NCBI RefSeq assembly: GCF_000430805.1
Contig: NZ_KE387259.1
Location: forward strand, 372,001-436,000
Source: Chitinilyticum aquatile DSM 21506
GTDB lineage: Bacteria; Pseudomonadota; Gammaproteobacteria; Burkholderiales; Chitinibacteraceae
Direction of reading: 5' to 3'
DNA length: 64,000 nucleotides
Of this stretch, positions 37,464 to 46,594 are shown piece after piece. Positions within the stretch are counted from its first letter, which is position 1. Every line of letters begins with the position of its first letter. Both the position numbers and the translations under genes were made by a program. The notes below the pieces were generated by a model. The model was not told the DNA's origin. It was given only the letters and a program-made list of their open reading frames with translations, and ran no database searches.

Positions 37464-38771
37464 ATGAAACCGATCTATGTAGGCCTGTGTGGCGTCGGCA
37501 CTGTCGGCGGCGGCACTGCAACCGTACTCAAACGCAACGCGGAAGAAATCGCCCGCCGCGCCGGTCGCCCCATCGTGGTGAAGATGGCCGCCAACCGCGA
37601 TCTCGACAGCGCCCGCGCCATTTGCGGCCCAGACGTCACGGTCGTCGATGACGCCATGCTGGTGGTCAACAACCCCGAAATCGACATCATCGTCGAACTG
37701 ATCGGCGGCACCACGATTGCGAAAGAACTCGTGCTGAAAGCCATCGAAAACGGCAAGCACGTCGTTACCGCCAACAAGAAGCTGATCGCCGAATACGGCA
37801 ATGAAATCTTCGCGCGCGCCCAGGAAAAGGGCGTGATCGTCGCCTTCGAAGCGGCGGTGGCTGGTGGCATCCCCATCATCAAGGCACTGCGAGAGGGGCT
37901 AACCGCCAACAAGATCGAATGGGTGGCCGGCATCATCAACGGCACGTCCAACTTCATCCTGACCGAGATGCGCGACAAGGGCGCGGCCTTTGCCGACGTC
38001 CTGAAGGAAGCGCAGCGCCTCGGTTACGCCGAAGCCGACCCGACCTTCGACATCGAAGGGCACGATGCCGCGCACAAGCTCACCATCATGAGCGCGATCG
38101 CGTTCGGCATCCCGGTTCAGTTCGACAAGGCCTATCTGGAAGGCATCAGCAAGCTCGAAGCCACCGACATCAAGTACGCGATGGAACTCGGCTACCGCAT
38201 CAAGCTGCTGGGCGTGACCCGCCGCCGCGAAAACGGCATTGAGCTGCGCGTCGCGCCGACGCTGATCCCGCAGAAACGCCTGATCGCCAACGTCGATGGC
38301 GTGATGAATGCCGTGCTGGTCAAGGGCGACGCCGTGGGTGCCACGCTCTACTACGGCCCGGGGGCCGGCTCTGAACCAACTGCTTCGTCGGTGATTGCCG
38401 ATCTGGTCGACATCACCCGCCTGCACACTGCCGACCCGGAGCACCGCGTGCCGCATCTGGCCTTCCAGCCGAGCAAGCTGGCCGACCTGCCCATCCTGCC
38501 GGTTGACGAGATCGAGACCTGCTACTACCTGCGCCTGAACGCGCAGGATCAGCCGGGCGTACTGGCCGACGTAACCCGCATTCTGGCTGACGGCGGCATC
38601 TCGGTCGACGCGATGCTGCAGAAGGCAGCTGGCGAAGCCGGCCGCACCGACATCATCATCGTCACGCACCTCGCCATCGAAAAGCACGTCAACGCGGCGA
38701 TTGCCAAGATCGAAGCGCTGGCAACGATCAACGGCCCGGTCGTGAAGCTGCGACTGGAACACCTCGGCTAA
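37464..38771 (+). CDS. hom: Homoserine dehydrogenase
   Basis: NAD(P)H-dependent reduction of aspartate semialdehyde to homoserine, the branch to threonine and methionine. The 435-residue monofunctional form: nucleotide-binding GLCGVGTVGGGTATVLKRN at the start, AAVAGGIPIIKALREGL and GIINGTSNFILTEM in the middle, and a C-terminal ACT domain (DQPGVLADVTRILADGGI) for feedback control. No fused aspartokinase. 93 bp after alaA and 70 bp before thrC. Confidence 0.97.
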   Translation: MKPIYVGLCGVGTVGGGTATVLKRNAEEIARRAGRPIVVKMAANRDLDSARAICGPDVTVVDDAMLVVNNPEIDIIVELIGGTTIAKELVLKAIENGKHVVTANKKLIAEYGNEIFARAQEKGVIVAFEAAVAGGIPIIKALREGLTANKIEWVAGIINGTSNFILTEMRDKGAAFADVLKEAQRLGYAEADPTFDIEGHDAAHKLTIMSAIAFGIPVQFDKAYLEGISKLEATDIKYAMELGYRIKLLGVTRRRENGIELRVAPTLIPQKRLIANVDGVMNAVLVKGDAVGATLYYGPGAGSEPTASSVIADLVDITRLHTADPEHRVPHLAFQPSKLADLPILPVDEIETCYYLRLNAQDQPGVLADVTRILADGGISVDAMLQKAAGEAGRTDIIIVTHLAIEKHVNAAIAKIEALATINGPVVKLRLEHLG

Positions 38772-38792
38772 TTCCGCAATCCCAACATGGGC

Positions 38793-38841
38793 GGGTATGG
38801 GTCTGCAGCCCTCCCGCCCTTTAAGCTACAGGCACATACCC
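38793..38841. repeat. GGGTAT...ATACCC palindromic repeat, copy E
   Basis: Between hom and thrC. Outer ends GGGTATGGG and ATACCC; inner CTGCAGC and GCTACAG. The three bases following ATACCC are the ATG start codon of thrC, so the repeat forms most of the intergenic leader and could fold over the start site. Confidence 0.72.
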
Positions 38842-40287
38842 ATGCGTTACATCTCCACTCGCGGCGGCATGGCCCCGCTTCCGTTCAGCGACATCCTGCT
38901 TGGCGGCCTCGCTCCCGATGGCGGCCTGTCGGTTCCGGAAATCTATCCGCACTTCTCGCTGGAAGCACTGAAAAAACTGGCGGATCTGGAATACCGCGAC
39001 CTGGCCTTTGCGATCATTCACCACTTTGTCGACGACATCGACCATGCCACACTGCAGAAGCTGATCGACAAGACCTACACCGCCGAGGTGTACTGCAATG
39101 GCCGCGATCCGCTGGTGGCGCGTGAAATCACGCCGGTGCTGCAGCTGGAAAACAACCTCTACATCCAGGAACTGTCCAACGGCCCGACACTGGCCTTCAA
39201 GGACATGGCGATGCAGTTGCTGGGCAACCTGTTCGAACACGTACTGACCACGCGCGGTGAGGAAGTGAACATTGTCGGCGCGACATCGGGCGACACCGGC
39301 AGCGCGGCCGAATACGCCATGCGCGGCAAGAAAGGCGTGCGCGTCTTCATGCTGAGCCCGTACGGCAAGATGAGCCCCTTCCAGCGCGCACAGATGTACA
39401 GTCTCACTGACGACAACATCTACAATCTGGCGGTGAAGAGCTTCTTCGACCAGTGCCAGGACATCGTCAAGGCCATCAACAACGACGCGGAATTCAAGTC
39501 CGGCCACAAGATCGGTGCTGTCAATTCGATCAACTGGGGCCGCATCGTCGCGCAGGTGGTGTACTACTTCAAGGGCTACTTTGCGGTCGCGAAGAAGGTC
39601 GGTGATCCGGTTGATTTCTGCGTGCCGTCGGGCAACTTCGGCAACATCTGCGCTGGCCACATTGCGCGCCAGATGGGCCTGCCGATCCGCAAGCTCGTCG
39701 TTGCCACCAATGAAAACGACGTGCTCGACGAGTTCTTCAAGACCGGCGCCTACCGCCCGCGCGCCATCGACGAAACACTGGAGACCTCCAGCCCGTCGAT
39801 GGACATTGCCAAGGCCTCCAATCTGGAGCGCTTCGTGTTCGATCTGGTCGGCCGCGACAGCAAACGCCTGGCTGAGCTGTGGGCCAGCGTGGAAAAGGGC
39901 GAAGGCTTTACCCTGCCCTCGCCGGATTTCGAGCGCATGCACAATGTCTTCGGCTTTGTGTCGGAGCAGAGCAGCCACGCCGATCGCGTTGCACACATTC
40001 GCGAAGTCTTCGAAAAATACGGCGTGGAAATCGATCCGCACACGGCCGATGGCTACAAGGCCGCCAAAGCGCATCGCGATCCGGCTGTCGCCATGGTGAT
40101 TCTGGAAACGGCACTGCCAGCCAAATTTGAAGCAACCATGGTCGAAGCCCTGGGCCGGGCACCGGTTCGTCCCGAACACCTCAATGGCATCGAAGAGCTC
40201 AAGCAGCGTTTTGACATCCTTGACCCCGATGTCCGCCAGGTCAAGGCCTTCATCCGCACCAAGATCGCGTTCTCGGGTCAGCAATAA
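38842..40287 (+). CDS. thrC: Threonine synthase
   Basis: PLP enzyme converting phosphohomoserine to threonine. Start is taken at MRYISTRGGMAPLPFSD (ATG 38842), the family N-terminus; the frame reaches back to an ATG at 38797 that lies inside the palindromic repeat. 481 residues. The PLP lysine is in NGPTLAFKDMAMQ and the phosphate loop in GATSGDTGSAAEYA. The ribosome site is weak and overlaps the repeat. Followed by a strong terminator. Confidence 0.96.
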   Translation: MRYISTRGGMAPLPFSDILLGGLAPDGGLSVPEIYPHFSLEALKKLADLEYRDLAFAIIHHFVDDIDHATLQKLIDKTYTAEVYCNGRDPLVAREITPVLQLENNLYIQELSNGPTLAFKDMAMQLLGNLFEHVLTTRGEEVNIVGATSGDTGSAAEYAMRGKKGVRVFMLSPYGKMSPFQRAQMYSLTDDNIYNLAVKSFFDQCQDIVKAINNDAEFKSGHKIGAVNSINWGRIVAQVVYYFKGYFAVAKKVGDPVDFCVPSGNFGNICAGHIARQMGLPIRKLVVATNENDVLDEFFKTGAYRPRAIDETLETSSPSMDIAKASNLERFVFDLVGRDSKRLAELWASVEKGEGFTLPSPDFERMHNVFGFVSEQSSHADRVAHIREVFEKYGVEIDPHTADGYKAAKAHRDPAVAMVILETALPAKFEATMVEALGRAPVRPEHLNGIEELKQRFDILDPDVRQVKAFIRTKIAFSGQQ

Positions 40288-40307
40288 ATCCGCGCGAAAC
40301 ACCCAGG

Positions 40308-40343
40308 AAAGCCGCAGCCCTCGCAAGAGGCTGCGGCTTTTTT
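40308..40343 (+). terminator. Terminator of hom-thrC
   Basis: AAAGCCGCAGCC paired with GGCTGCGGCTTT over a 9-base loop, ending in TTTTTT. Confidence 0.9.
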
Positions 40344-40345
40344 AC

Positions 40346-40395
40346 GGGTATACGCACATGGCCCTTATGGCAAAAGGGTCTCCGTCATATACCCA
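40346..40395. repeat. GGGTATA...TATACCC palindromic repeat, copy F
   Basis: Lies between the thrC terminator and the terminator of the opposing sugar operon. Outer ends GGGTATA and TATACCC pair exactly; inner arms GGCCCTT and AAGGGTC differ from other copies in sequence but conserve the pairing, which suggests the structure rather than the inner sequence is kept. Confidence 0.75.
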
Positions 40396-40402
40396 TGAAA
40401 AA

Positions 40403-40430
40403 CAAAAAACCCGCTTGCGCGGGTTTTTTG
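40403..40430. terminator. Terminator of the sugar ABC operon (bidirectional)
   Basis: CAAAAAACCCGC paired with GCGGGTTTTTTG over TTGC. It serves the leftward operon and could also back up thrC termination. Confidence 0.88.
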
Positions 40431-40449
40431 TTTGCCAGGCTTGCAGCAC

Positions 40450-41553
40450 TTAGCGGATACGCTTCAGTGCCAGGCCTTCGGCATCGAACAGCATGGTTTC
40501 TTCTTTCGGGAAAACCAGGTTGATCGCATCACCATACTTCAGGTTGGTCATGGAAGCCGGCAGCTTCATGCACAGGATCTGGTTGATACCCGGAATTTCG
40601 ATATAGGCCAGAACGATGTCGCCCAGATGTTCGATCAGGTCAACACGAGCCGGCAGCGCTTCCGGAGTACCCTCTTCGACCAGACGCATGTGCTCGGCAC
40701 GGATACCCATGGTCACCTTGTCGCCCGGCTTGGCATTGCTGCCATCAACCGCGGAGCGTACGACCAGACCCTTCGGCAGCTTGACGGTGACTTCAGTGGC
40801 GGAAGCGGCAACCACTTCGGCTTCCAGCAGGTTCATTTTCGGCGAACCGAGGAAGCCTGCCACGAACAGGTTGGACGGATTGTCATACATGTCGAGCGGA
40901 GTGCCAACCTGCTGGATCAGACCAGCATGGAAGACCACGATGCGGTCAGCCAAAGTCATCGCTTCCACCTGATCGTGTGTTACATAGATCATGGTGGTCT
41001 TGAGTTCCTGGTGCAGCTTGGACAACTCAACACGCATGTTCAGACGCAGTGCGGCATCCAGGTTGGACAGCGGCTCGTCGAACAGGAAGACCTTCGGGTT
41101 GCGCACGATCGCGCGACCGATGGCCACACGCTGACGCTGACCACCGGACAGGGCCTTGGGCTTCCGGTCCAGCAAGTGGGTGATTTCCAGGATTTCGGCG
41201 GCCTTTTTCACGCGCTCGTCGATTTCTGCCTTCGGAGTGCCGGCAAGCTTGAGCGCAAAGCCCATGTTTTCGGCGCAGGACATATGCGGATACAGGGCGT
41301 AGGACTGGAACACCATCGCGATACCGCGCTTGGAAGCGTGTACGTCGTTGGCCAGCGTATCACCGATATACAGTTCACCGGCGGTGATGTCTTCCAGGCC
41401 GGCGATCATGCGCAGCATGGTCGACTTGCCGCAGCCCGAGGGACCAACGAAAACCACAAATTCACCGTCCTGGATGTCCAGGCTGACGTTCTTGATTACG
41501 GTAACGTCCTTGGTGTAGTTCTTTTTGATGTTCTTGAGTGTAACCGAAGCCAT
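40450..41553 (-). CDS. Sugar ABC transporter ATPase (UgpC/MalK/MsmK type)
   Basis: Cytoplasmic ATPase energising the two permeases encoded upstream. The 367-residue product has Walker A GPSGCGKST near residue 38, Q-loop QSYALYPHM, signature LSGGQRQRVAIGRA, Walker B VFLFDEPLSNLDA, and a C-terminal TOBE-type regulatory domain (MGIRAEHMRLV). Such ATPases often serve several sugar importers. Last gene of the leftward operon. Confidence 0.94.
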   Translation of the reverse strand: MASVTLKNIKKNYTKDVTVIKNVSLDIQDGEFVVFVGPSGCGKSTMLRMIAGLEDITAGELYIGDTLANDVHASKRGIAMVFQSYALYPHMSCAENMGFALKLAGTPKAEIDERVKKAAEILEITHLLDRKPKALSGGQRQRVAIGRAIVRNPKVFLFDEPLSNLDAALRLNMRVELSKLHQELKTTMIYVTHDQVEAMTLADRIVVFHAGLIQQVGTPLDMYDNPSNLFVAGFLGSPKMNLLEAEVVAASATEVTVKLPKGLVVRSAVDGSNAKPGDKVTMGIRAEHMRLVEEGTPEALPARVDLIEHLGDIVLAYIEIPGINQILCMKLPASMTNLKYGDAINLVFPKEETMLFDAEGLALKRIR

Positions 41554-41601
41554 TTTCGATTCCTTGCTATTTATATGTGTTGGATTCTGTAAGTAACCTG
41601 C

Positions 41602-42507
41602 TTACTTCACAGCGCCGTCCATGCCGGAGATAAAGTAGCGCTGGGTGAAGGCAAAGAAGACAAGCACTGGTACTACGGTCATCACAATCGCAGCCATCAG
41701 GATGTTGTCGGACGTTGCGAACGGACCGGTCAGGTCGTTGAACACGCCCACGGCCAGCGGCAGCTTTTCCTTGGAGTTCATGACGATGGACGGCCACAGG
41801 TAGTCGTTCCAGGCATTTACCAGGGTAAAGATCGCCAGAGCCGCAATCGAAGGAGCGGTAACCGGAACCATGACTTTCCACAGAATCTGCATTTCGGTAG
41901 CGCCATCGACGCGGGCAGCATCAATCAGATCCTGCGGAATCTGCTCGAATGCCTGCTTCATCAGGAAAATACCGAAGGCACCGGCGAAGTTCGGGATGAT
42001 CGCGCCGAAATAGCTGTTCAGGCCGATCCACTCGCGCATATTCCAGCTGGAGCCGAGACCGATGCTTTCCTGAATCCAGTTGGCGAAATCACCGAAGTTC
42101 TTCAGGGTAATGAAGTTCGGAACGATACCGACTTCACCCGGCAGCATCATCGTTGCAATGATTGCAACAAAGATCAGGCCACGGCCCGGGAACTTCATGC
42201 GCGCCAGCGGATAACCGGCCAGAACCGAAATGGCCACCACACCGATAATGGTGAAGAAGGACATGATGGTCGAGTTCTTCAGGTAGGTCAGGAACGGCAT
42301 TTCCTGGAAAACGCGCTCGAACCACATGAAGCTGGCCTCATGCGGCCAGAAACCATCCGGGAACAGATACATCTTGGAGGCGTCGGACGACAGACCGGAC
42401 GACAGAGCCCACAAGAACGGGAAGGTCGTAAAAATCGCGAAGGCGATCAGGCCGGCATAGTGGCCGGACAGACCCAACGCATTACGTACGGATTTACTCA
42501 TTGCCAT
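41602..42507 (-). CDS. Carbohydrate ABC transporter permease (MalG type)
   Basis: Inner-membrane permease of 301 residues with six predicted helices and the EAA loop DAARVDGATEMQILWKVMVP that docks on the ATPase. C-terminus ends QRYFISGMDGAVK, typical of the MalG/UgpE class. Starts 21 bp after the other permease gene, with GAGGAATCC upstream; a second ATG two codons in is equally possible. Confidence 0.93.
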   Translation of the reverse strand: MAMSKSVRNALGLSGHYAGLIAFAIFTTFPFLWALSSGLSSDASKMYLFPDGFWPHEASFMWFERVFQEMPFLTYLKNSTIMSFFTIIGVVAISVLAGYPLARMKFPGRGLIFVAIIATMMLPGEVGIVPNFITLKNFGDFANWIQESIGLGSSWNMREWIGLNSYFGAIIPNFAGAFGIFLMKQAFEQIPQDLIDAARVDGATEMQILWKVMVPVTAPSIAALAIFTLVNAWNDYLWPSIVMNSKEKLPLAVGVFNDLTGPFATSDNILMAAIVMTVVPVLVFFAFTQRYFISGMDGAVK

Positions 42508-42527
42508 GATCAGGATTCCTCGCTGTT

Positions 42528-43427
42528 TTATTTCTTGTCGCCGAAGAAACGGAACTGGATGATCGCCAGGATCATGCAGAAGAACGTTACGACCAGACCG
42601 GCAGCAGCTGCGCGGCCGAAGTTGTAATTGCGGAATGCCTGGTCATACACATAGAACAGTGCAGTGTAGGTATCGGACTGGCCCTTGGTCAGCACGATCA
42701 CTTCCTGGAAGGCCTTCATCGCGGCAATGGTGGAAAGCAGGGTACACAGCAGGATGGTCGGCTTGACCATCGGTACGGTGATTTTCCAGAAGCGGTCCCA
42801 GGCATTGGCACCGTCAAGGATCGCAGCTTCTTCCACTTCTGTGGGGATGGCTTGCAGACCGGCAAGATAGAGCACCATGTAGTAACCCAGACCTTTCCAG
42901 AACGTGAAGACCATGACCGAGTAGATGGCAATGTCAGGATTGCCGATCCAGTCGATTTCCACGCGCTCGAAACCGGAATGGTAACCAATGAAATGCGATA
43001 CCCACGTCAGGAAGCCGTTGAGCATACCGTCGTATTTGTATACAAACGCCCAAGCCACACCAGCCACGGAAATCGCAGTAATTACCGGAATGTAATAGGT
43101 CGCACGGAAGAAGGTCATGCCCGGCAGCTTGTTGTTCACAAGCTTGGCAATAACCAGTGCGGCGAGCTGGATACACGGCACTACCAGCAGGTAGAGCAGC
43201 GAGTTTTTCAGCGCGCTATGGAACAGATCTTCGTGGTAGATGTACTTGAAGTGTTCGAAGTTGTTCCAGGTTGCGGTGCCATCGGCAATCGCATAGTCAT
43301 GGAAAGCCAGATAGGTGTTGTACCCGACCGGCCAGAAGGTAAAAATACCCATCAAAATCAAGGCTGGTGCCAAGAACAGATAGGCAACGGCGGTGTAACT
43401 GCTGGAGTTTTTCACGGCGTAACTCAC
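42528..43427 (-). CDS. Carbohydrate ABC transporter permease (MalF/UgpA type)
   Basis: Inner-membrane permease of 299 residues: first helix at about residues 14-34 (LFLAPALILMGIFTFWPV), EAA loop EEAAILDGANAWDRFWKITVPM. Predicted start is GTG at 43427; no clear ribosome site is visible, and GTG at 43415 is an alternative. Separated from the binding-protein gene upstream by a terminator-like stem that probably lowers its expression. Confidence 0.92.
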   Translation of the reverse strand: MSYAVKNSSSYTAVAYLFLAPALILMGIFTFWPVGYNTYLAFHDYAIADGTATWNNFEHFKYIYHEDLFHSALKNSLLYLLVVPCIQLAALVIAKLVNNKLPGMTFFRATYYIPVITAISVAGVAWAFVYKYDGMLNGFLTWVSHFIGYHSGFERVEIDWIGNPDIAIYSVMVFTFWKGLGYYMVLYLAGLQAIPTEVEEAAILDGANAWDRFWKITVPMVKPTILLCTLLSTIAAMKAFQEVIVLTKGQSDTYTALFYVYDQAFRNYNFGRAAAAGLVVTFFCMILAIIQFRFFGDKK

Positions 43428-43450
43428 TGTGTATTATTGATCTTGTCGGA

Positions 43451-43482
43451 AATAAAACAGGGCCGCCGAAAGACGGCCCCGT
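43451..43482 (-). terminator. Intra-operon terminator/attenuator after binding protein gene
   Basis: Read leftward: GGGGCCGTC, TTTC loop, GGCGGCCC with one mismatch, then TGTTTTATTT. It lies between the binding-protein and permease genes, a common position for partial termination that leaves binding protein in excess. Confidence 0.75.
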
Positions 43483-43512
43483 TTTTAGAGCAGCGAGCTA
43501 GTAATAAAGCTA

Positions 43513-44775
43513 TTACTTAGCAATCTTGGTGTTCCAAACTGCTACTGCTGCATCCAGAGCTTCCTTGACCGGCTTGCGGCCTTCAACGGCAGCCTGGAAG
43601 TTGTCAGCCAGAACCTTGGTAGCTGCAGCTTCGTCGGTCAGGGTACCCGGAGTCAGAGTCAGGGTACGAGCGCCGTCCATAGCCTTGGCAGCAACCGCAC
43701 GAGCTTGCTCGATCGGATCCTTGCTGTTGGCACCAGCCTGGAAGTACGGATCCAGGTTAGCCTTCTTGGTGGTCGGGAAGGTGGTTTCAGTAGCCTTAGC
43801 GAACAGCAGTTGCTGTTCATCGCCAGTCAGGAACTTGCCGAGCTTGGCAGCGTCAGCCGGGTTCTTGAAGCCCTTCGGTACAACGAAGTCCATCATCCAG
43901 GCGCCGAAGGACATCTTGCCAGCGTCCAGCGGGAACTGAGCAACGCCAGTCACGTCATAAACGGCCTTGGCATCGGTTTCAGTGCGCTTCAGAGCTTGCG
44001 GAGCGGTAGTCATCATGGCGATCTTGCCAGAATTGTACGCAGCGATTTCTTGCTCGAAGGCCATCTTGAAGATGTCTTTCGGAATAGCGCCAGCCTTGTA
44101 CAGATCAGCAAACTTCTGAACGGCAGCTACGTGCTTCGGCGAGTTGAATACAGCCTTGCCGTTTTCTACGACCGGCAGACCCAGGTAGTAGAACATGCCG
44201 ATCGGGTCGGACATTTTCGGAGCAAAACCGTCAACACCAGTCTTTTCGTTGATTTGCTTGGCGGCAGCCAGCAGAGCATCGAAGGACTTCAGTTGGTCAA
44301 CCTTGACACCAGCCTTGTCGAAGATGGTCTTGTTGTAGGCCAGGATCGAAACGGAGTTGTACCACGGGAAAGCGTAAACCTTGCCCTTGACGGTTACGTC
44401 AGCCAGAGCTTGGGTGCTGTAGATAGCCTTGTCAGCGCCGAGGTATTGATCCAGCGGGATGATGTTGCCTTGAGCAGCAAATTCGTGAACCCAAGGTACA
44501 TTGAAGTTAACCAGAGCCGGCGGGTTGCCAGCGGCCAGGGAGGCAATCAGCTTCGGCTGGATTTGGTCCCAGTTCATGTCAACCCATACAGCTTCCAGAG
44601 TCGGGTTAGCAGCGTTGAACTTGGTAACGGCTTGCTTGAAGTACGGGTCGAACTTCGGAGCCAGGTTCATGGTCCAGAATTCGAGCTTGACCTTGTCAGC
44701 AGCTTGAGCTTGTGCAGCAAAGAGACCCAGGCCAAAAACGGCGGCGCCAACGGTCAACATCTTCTTCAGCTTCAT
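43513..44775 (-). CDS. Extracellular sugar-binding protein 1
   Basis: Periplasmic solute-binding protein (family 1), 420 residues from the ATG at 44775 (MKLKKMLTVGAAVFGLG) with GAGGAAG upstream. Signal peptide ends AQA-AD near residue 25. The mature protein starts VKLEFWTMNLAPKFDPYF and keeps the family's EAVWVDMNWD and MAFEQEIAAYNSGKIAMM. Clearly paralogous to the next gene upstream: both share segments such as INEKTGV/VKEKTGV-GFAPK, the AAYNSGKIAM block and the C-terminal LDxAxAxWNxK pattern. Two binding proteins with one permease pair suggest widened or staged substrate range. Confidence 0.93.
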   Translation of the reverse strand: MKLKKMLTVGAAVFGLGLFAAQAQAADKVKLEFWTMNLAPKFDPYFKQAVTKFNAANPTLEAVWVDMNWDQIQPKLIASLAAGNPPALVNFNVPWVHEFAAQGNIIPLDQYLGADKAIYSTQALADVTVKGKVYAFPWYNSVSILAYNKTIFDKAGVKVDQLKSFDALLAAAKQINEKTGVDGFAPKMSDPIGMFYYLGLPVVENGKAVFNSPKHVAAVQKFADLYKAGAIPKDIFKMAFEQEIAAYNSGKIAMMTTAPQALKRTETDAKAVYDVTGVAQFPLDAGKMSFGAWMMDFVVPKGFKNPADAAKLGKFLTGDEQQLLFAKATETTFPTTKKANLDPYFQAGANSKDPIEQARAVAAKAMDGARTLTLTPGTLTDEAAATKVLADNFQAAVEGRKPVKEALDAAVAVWNTKIAK

Positions 44776-44871
44776 TTTGTCTTCCTCTTGAGTTATCGAC
44801 AAATTTGCTCGGAAATTACTTTCCTTGCTTATTGCTACCCACTTACGCCCTAAGGCTTTGCGGATTTTAAT

Positions 44872-44905
44872 TGTGACGGCAGTCTACCAGAAAACTACCG
44901 CCACA
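44872..44905 (-). promoter_or_regulatory. Intergenic stem between the two binding-protein genes
   Basis: Twelve-base arms TGTGACGGCAGT and ACTACCGCCACA pair at ten positions. There is no good T-run on the leftward strand. A processing or stabilising stem for the upstream binding-protein message is the likelier reading. Confidence 0.45.
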
Positions 44906-44959
44906 AAACTTGATGTGCCGCATAACATGGCATGTTTGCGACACACTTCTTTACAATAA

Positions 44960-46213
44960 TTACTTCTTGGCAGCCAGTTTTTCGTTCCACATGGCAGCAG
45001 CGGAATCCAGAGCTTCCTTGGCGGACTTGCGGCCGGTAATGGCTGCTTCCACTTCATCGTTGAGCTTCTTGTTCATGGCTGCTTCATCCGGCAGGCCGGA
45101 GATGGTCAGGGTACGCGAAGCCTTGATGTTGGTAGCCGCAACAGCGGTAGCCTGCTCGACCGGATCAGCCGATTTGGCGCCGGCCTGGAAGTAGGCATCA
45201 TCCAGAGCCTTGTTGGTCGACGGGAAGGTAGCGGAAGCCTTGGCAAATGCCAGCTGGGCTTCGTCGCTGGTCAGGAACTGGCCCAGCTTGACGGCAGCGC
45301 CGACATCCTTGTAACCCTTCGGAACCGACCACAGGAACAGGAAGCCACCAAACGGAGTCTTGCCAGCGCCCTGCGGGAAGCCGGTCACGCCAGTCGTTTC
45401 GTAGATCTTCTTCGCATCAGTCTGAGTGCGCTTCAGGGCATGAGCACCTTCGGCAAACATGGCGATCTTGCCGGAGTTGTACGCTGCGATCTGCTCTTCG
45501 AAGCCCATCTTGAAGACGTCCTTCGGCATCGAGCCATCCTTGTAGGCGGCAGCAAACTTCTCGACAAACTTCACATAAGCCGGCCCATTGAAGACCGCCT
45601 TGCCATCCTTCACAAGCGGCAGGCCTTCATACAGGAACCAGCCAGCAAAGCCGTCATTCAGCTTCGGAGCAAAGCCGGCAACACCGGTTTTTTCCTTGAC
45701 CAGCTTGGCGGAAGCGAGCAGTTCATCGAAGCTCTTCGGCGCAGCCTTGACACCAGCCTTGGCAAAGAGGTCCTTGTTATAGAACAGCACGCCAGTAACC
45801 TGGTACCACGGCAGGCCGTACATCTGACCTTCGTAGGTCACATCGGCCAGAGCACCCTTGGTGTAAACATTCTTGAAGGAGGCAGCCTCCTTGGTGATCG
45901 GCACAATCATTTTTTTCTGTGCGAAGTCATCCATCCACGGCTTCGGCAGATTAACGAGGCCAGGAACCTTGCCGGAAGCAACGGCGGTTACTACGCGAGC
46001 CTGGAAAGCATCCCAACCCACATCGACCCAGACAGCCTCAACGCCGTTTTGCGACGCATTGAATTTCGTGGTCAGGTCTTTCATGACAGCATCAAACTTT
46101 GGCGACAGGCTGTTAGACCAGTACTCAACCTTCACTTTCTCTGCAGCTTGCACAGACATGATGGTTGCAGCAAACAGGGCAACACCAGCCAGAACGGAAC
46201 TCTTGATTTTCAT
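44960..46213 (-). CDS. Extracellular sugar-binding protein 2
   Basis: Periplasmic solute-binding protein (family 1), 417 residues, with a signal peptide ending VQA-AE near residue 23 and GAGGGAG before the ATG. It parallels binding protein 1 along the full length (VKVEYWSNSLSPKFDAVM; EAVWVDVGWD; MGFEEQIAAYNSGKIAMF) but several ligand-pocket positions differ. First gene of the transport part of the operon. Ligand is inferred to be an amino sugar or oligosaccharide from the adjacent kinase. Confidence 0.93.
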   Translation of the reverse strand: MKIKSSVLAGVALFAATIMSVQAAEKVKVEYWSNSLSPKFDAVMKDLTTKFNASQNGVEAVWVDVGWDAFQARVVTAVASGKVPGLVNLPKPWMDDFAQKKMIVPITKEAASFKNVYTKGALADVTYEGQMYGLPWYQVTGVLFYNKDLFAKAGVKAAPKSFDELLASAKLVKEKTGVAGFAPKLNDGFAGWFLYEGLPLVKDGKAVFNGPAYVKFVEKFAAAYKDGSMPKDVFKMGFEEQIAAYNSGKIAMFAEGAHALKRTQTDAKKIYETTGVTGFPQGAGKTPFGGFLFLWSVPKGYKDVGAAVKLGQFLTSDEAQLAFAKASATFPSTNKALDDAYFQAGAKSADPVEQATAVAATNIKASRTLTISGLPDEAAMNKKLNDEVEAAITGRKSAKEALDSAAAMWNEKLAAKK

Positions 46214-46594
46214 GCCAACTCCCTCGTTATGTTTGAAGACAGCCCGCGGGCTGCAGTACCACTAGATCAATGCCGAGCGCGAAACCGGCTTCACACTAAA
46301 ACACAAGCGTCAGCAACGTCAATTCGCAACAGCATGCCCGATACATAAGTGAAAGACATTACACGACGAGACTACCGGATTTCAAATCCAGCGTGAACAA
46401 GAAACCCGCCACAAGAAAAAACCGTAAGCTAAAAGACAGCACGTAATAACAAGCGCGATTGGCATCACCCTTTTTCCTGGCGACCCATTTCTTGACCACT
46501 CCCGGGAGTCCGCGTAGCAAAGCGGGCGACATGAAGAGCACTCAACTACATGACAGGAAGATCGTCAGCGTTGTTTGCAAGGCAGATCAAGCCC
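46214..46594. other. 381-bp non-coding gap with probable operon promoter
   Basis: No convincing gene. It should hold the leftward promoter and control sites of the binding-protein operon. Visible elements are a perfect 12-bp palindrome ACTCCCGGGAGT at 46498-46509, and TTGATCTAGTGGTA (leftward, near 46259-46272), which loosely recalls the TGGTCTAGACCA operators of GntR/UTRA regulators of amino-sugar genes. A 60-codon leftward frame at 46359-46541 has no ribosome site. Confidence 0.5.

Noticed and set aside
38797-38841. Upstream ATG as the thrC start
   Set aside because: It lies inside the palindromic repeat and would add residues not seen in threonine synthases; MRYISTRGG at 38842 is the family N-terminus.
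46359-46541. 60-codon leftward frame in the gap between binding protein 2 and the GntR gene
   Set aside because: Starts at GTG with no ribosome site, no recognisable family, and lies where operon control sites are expected.
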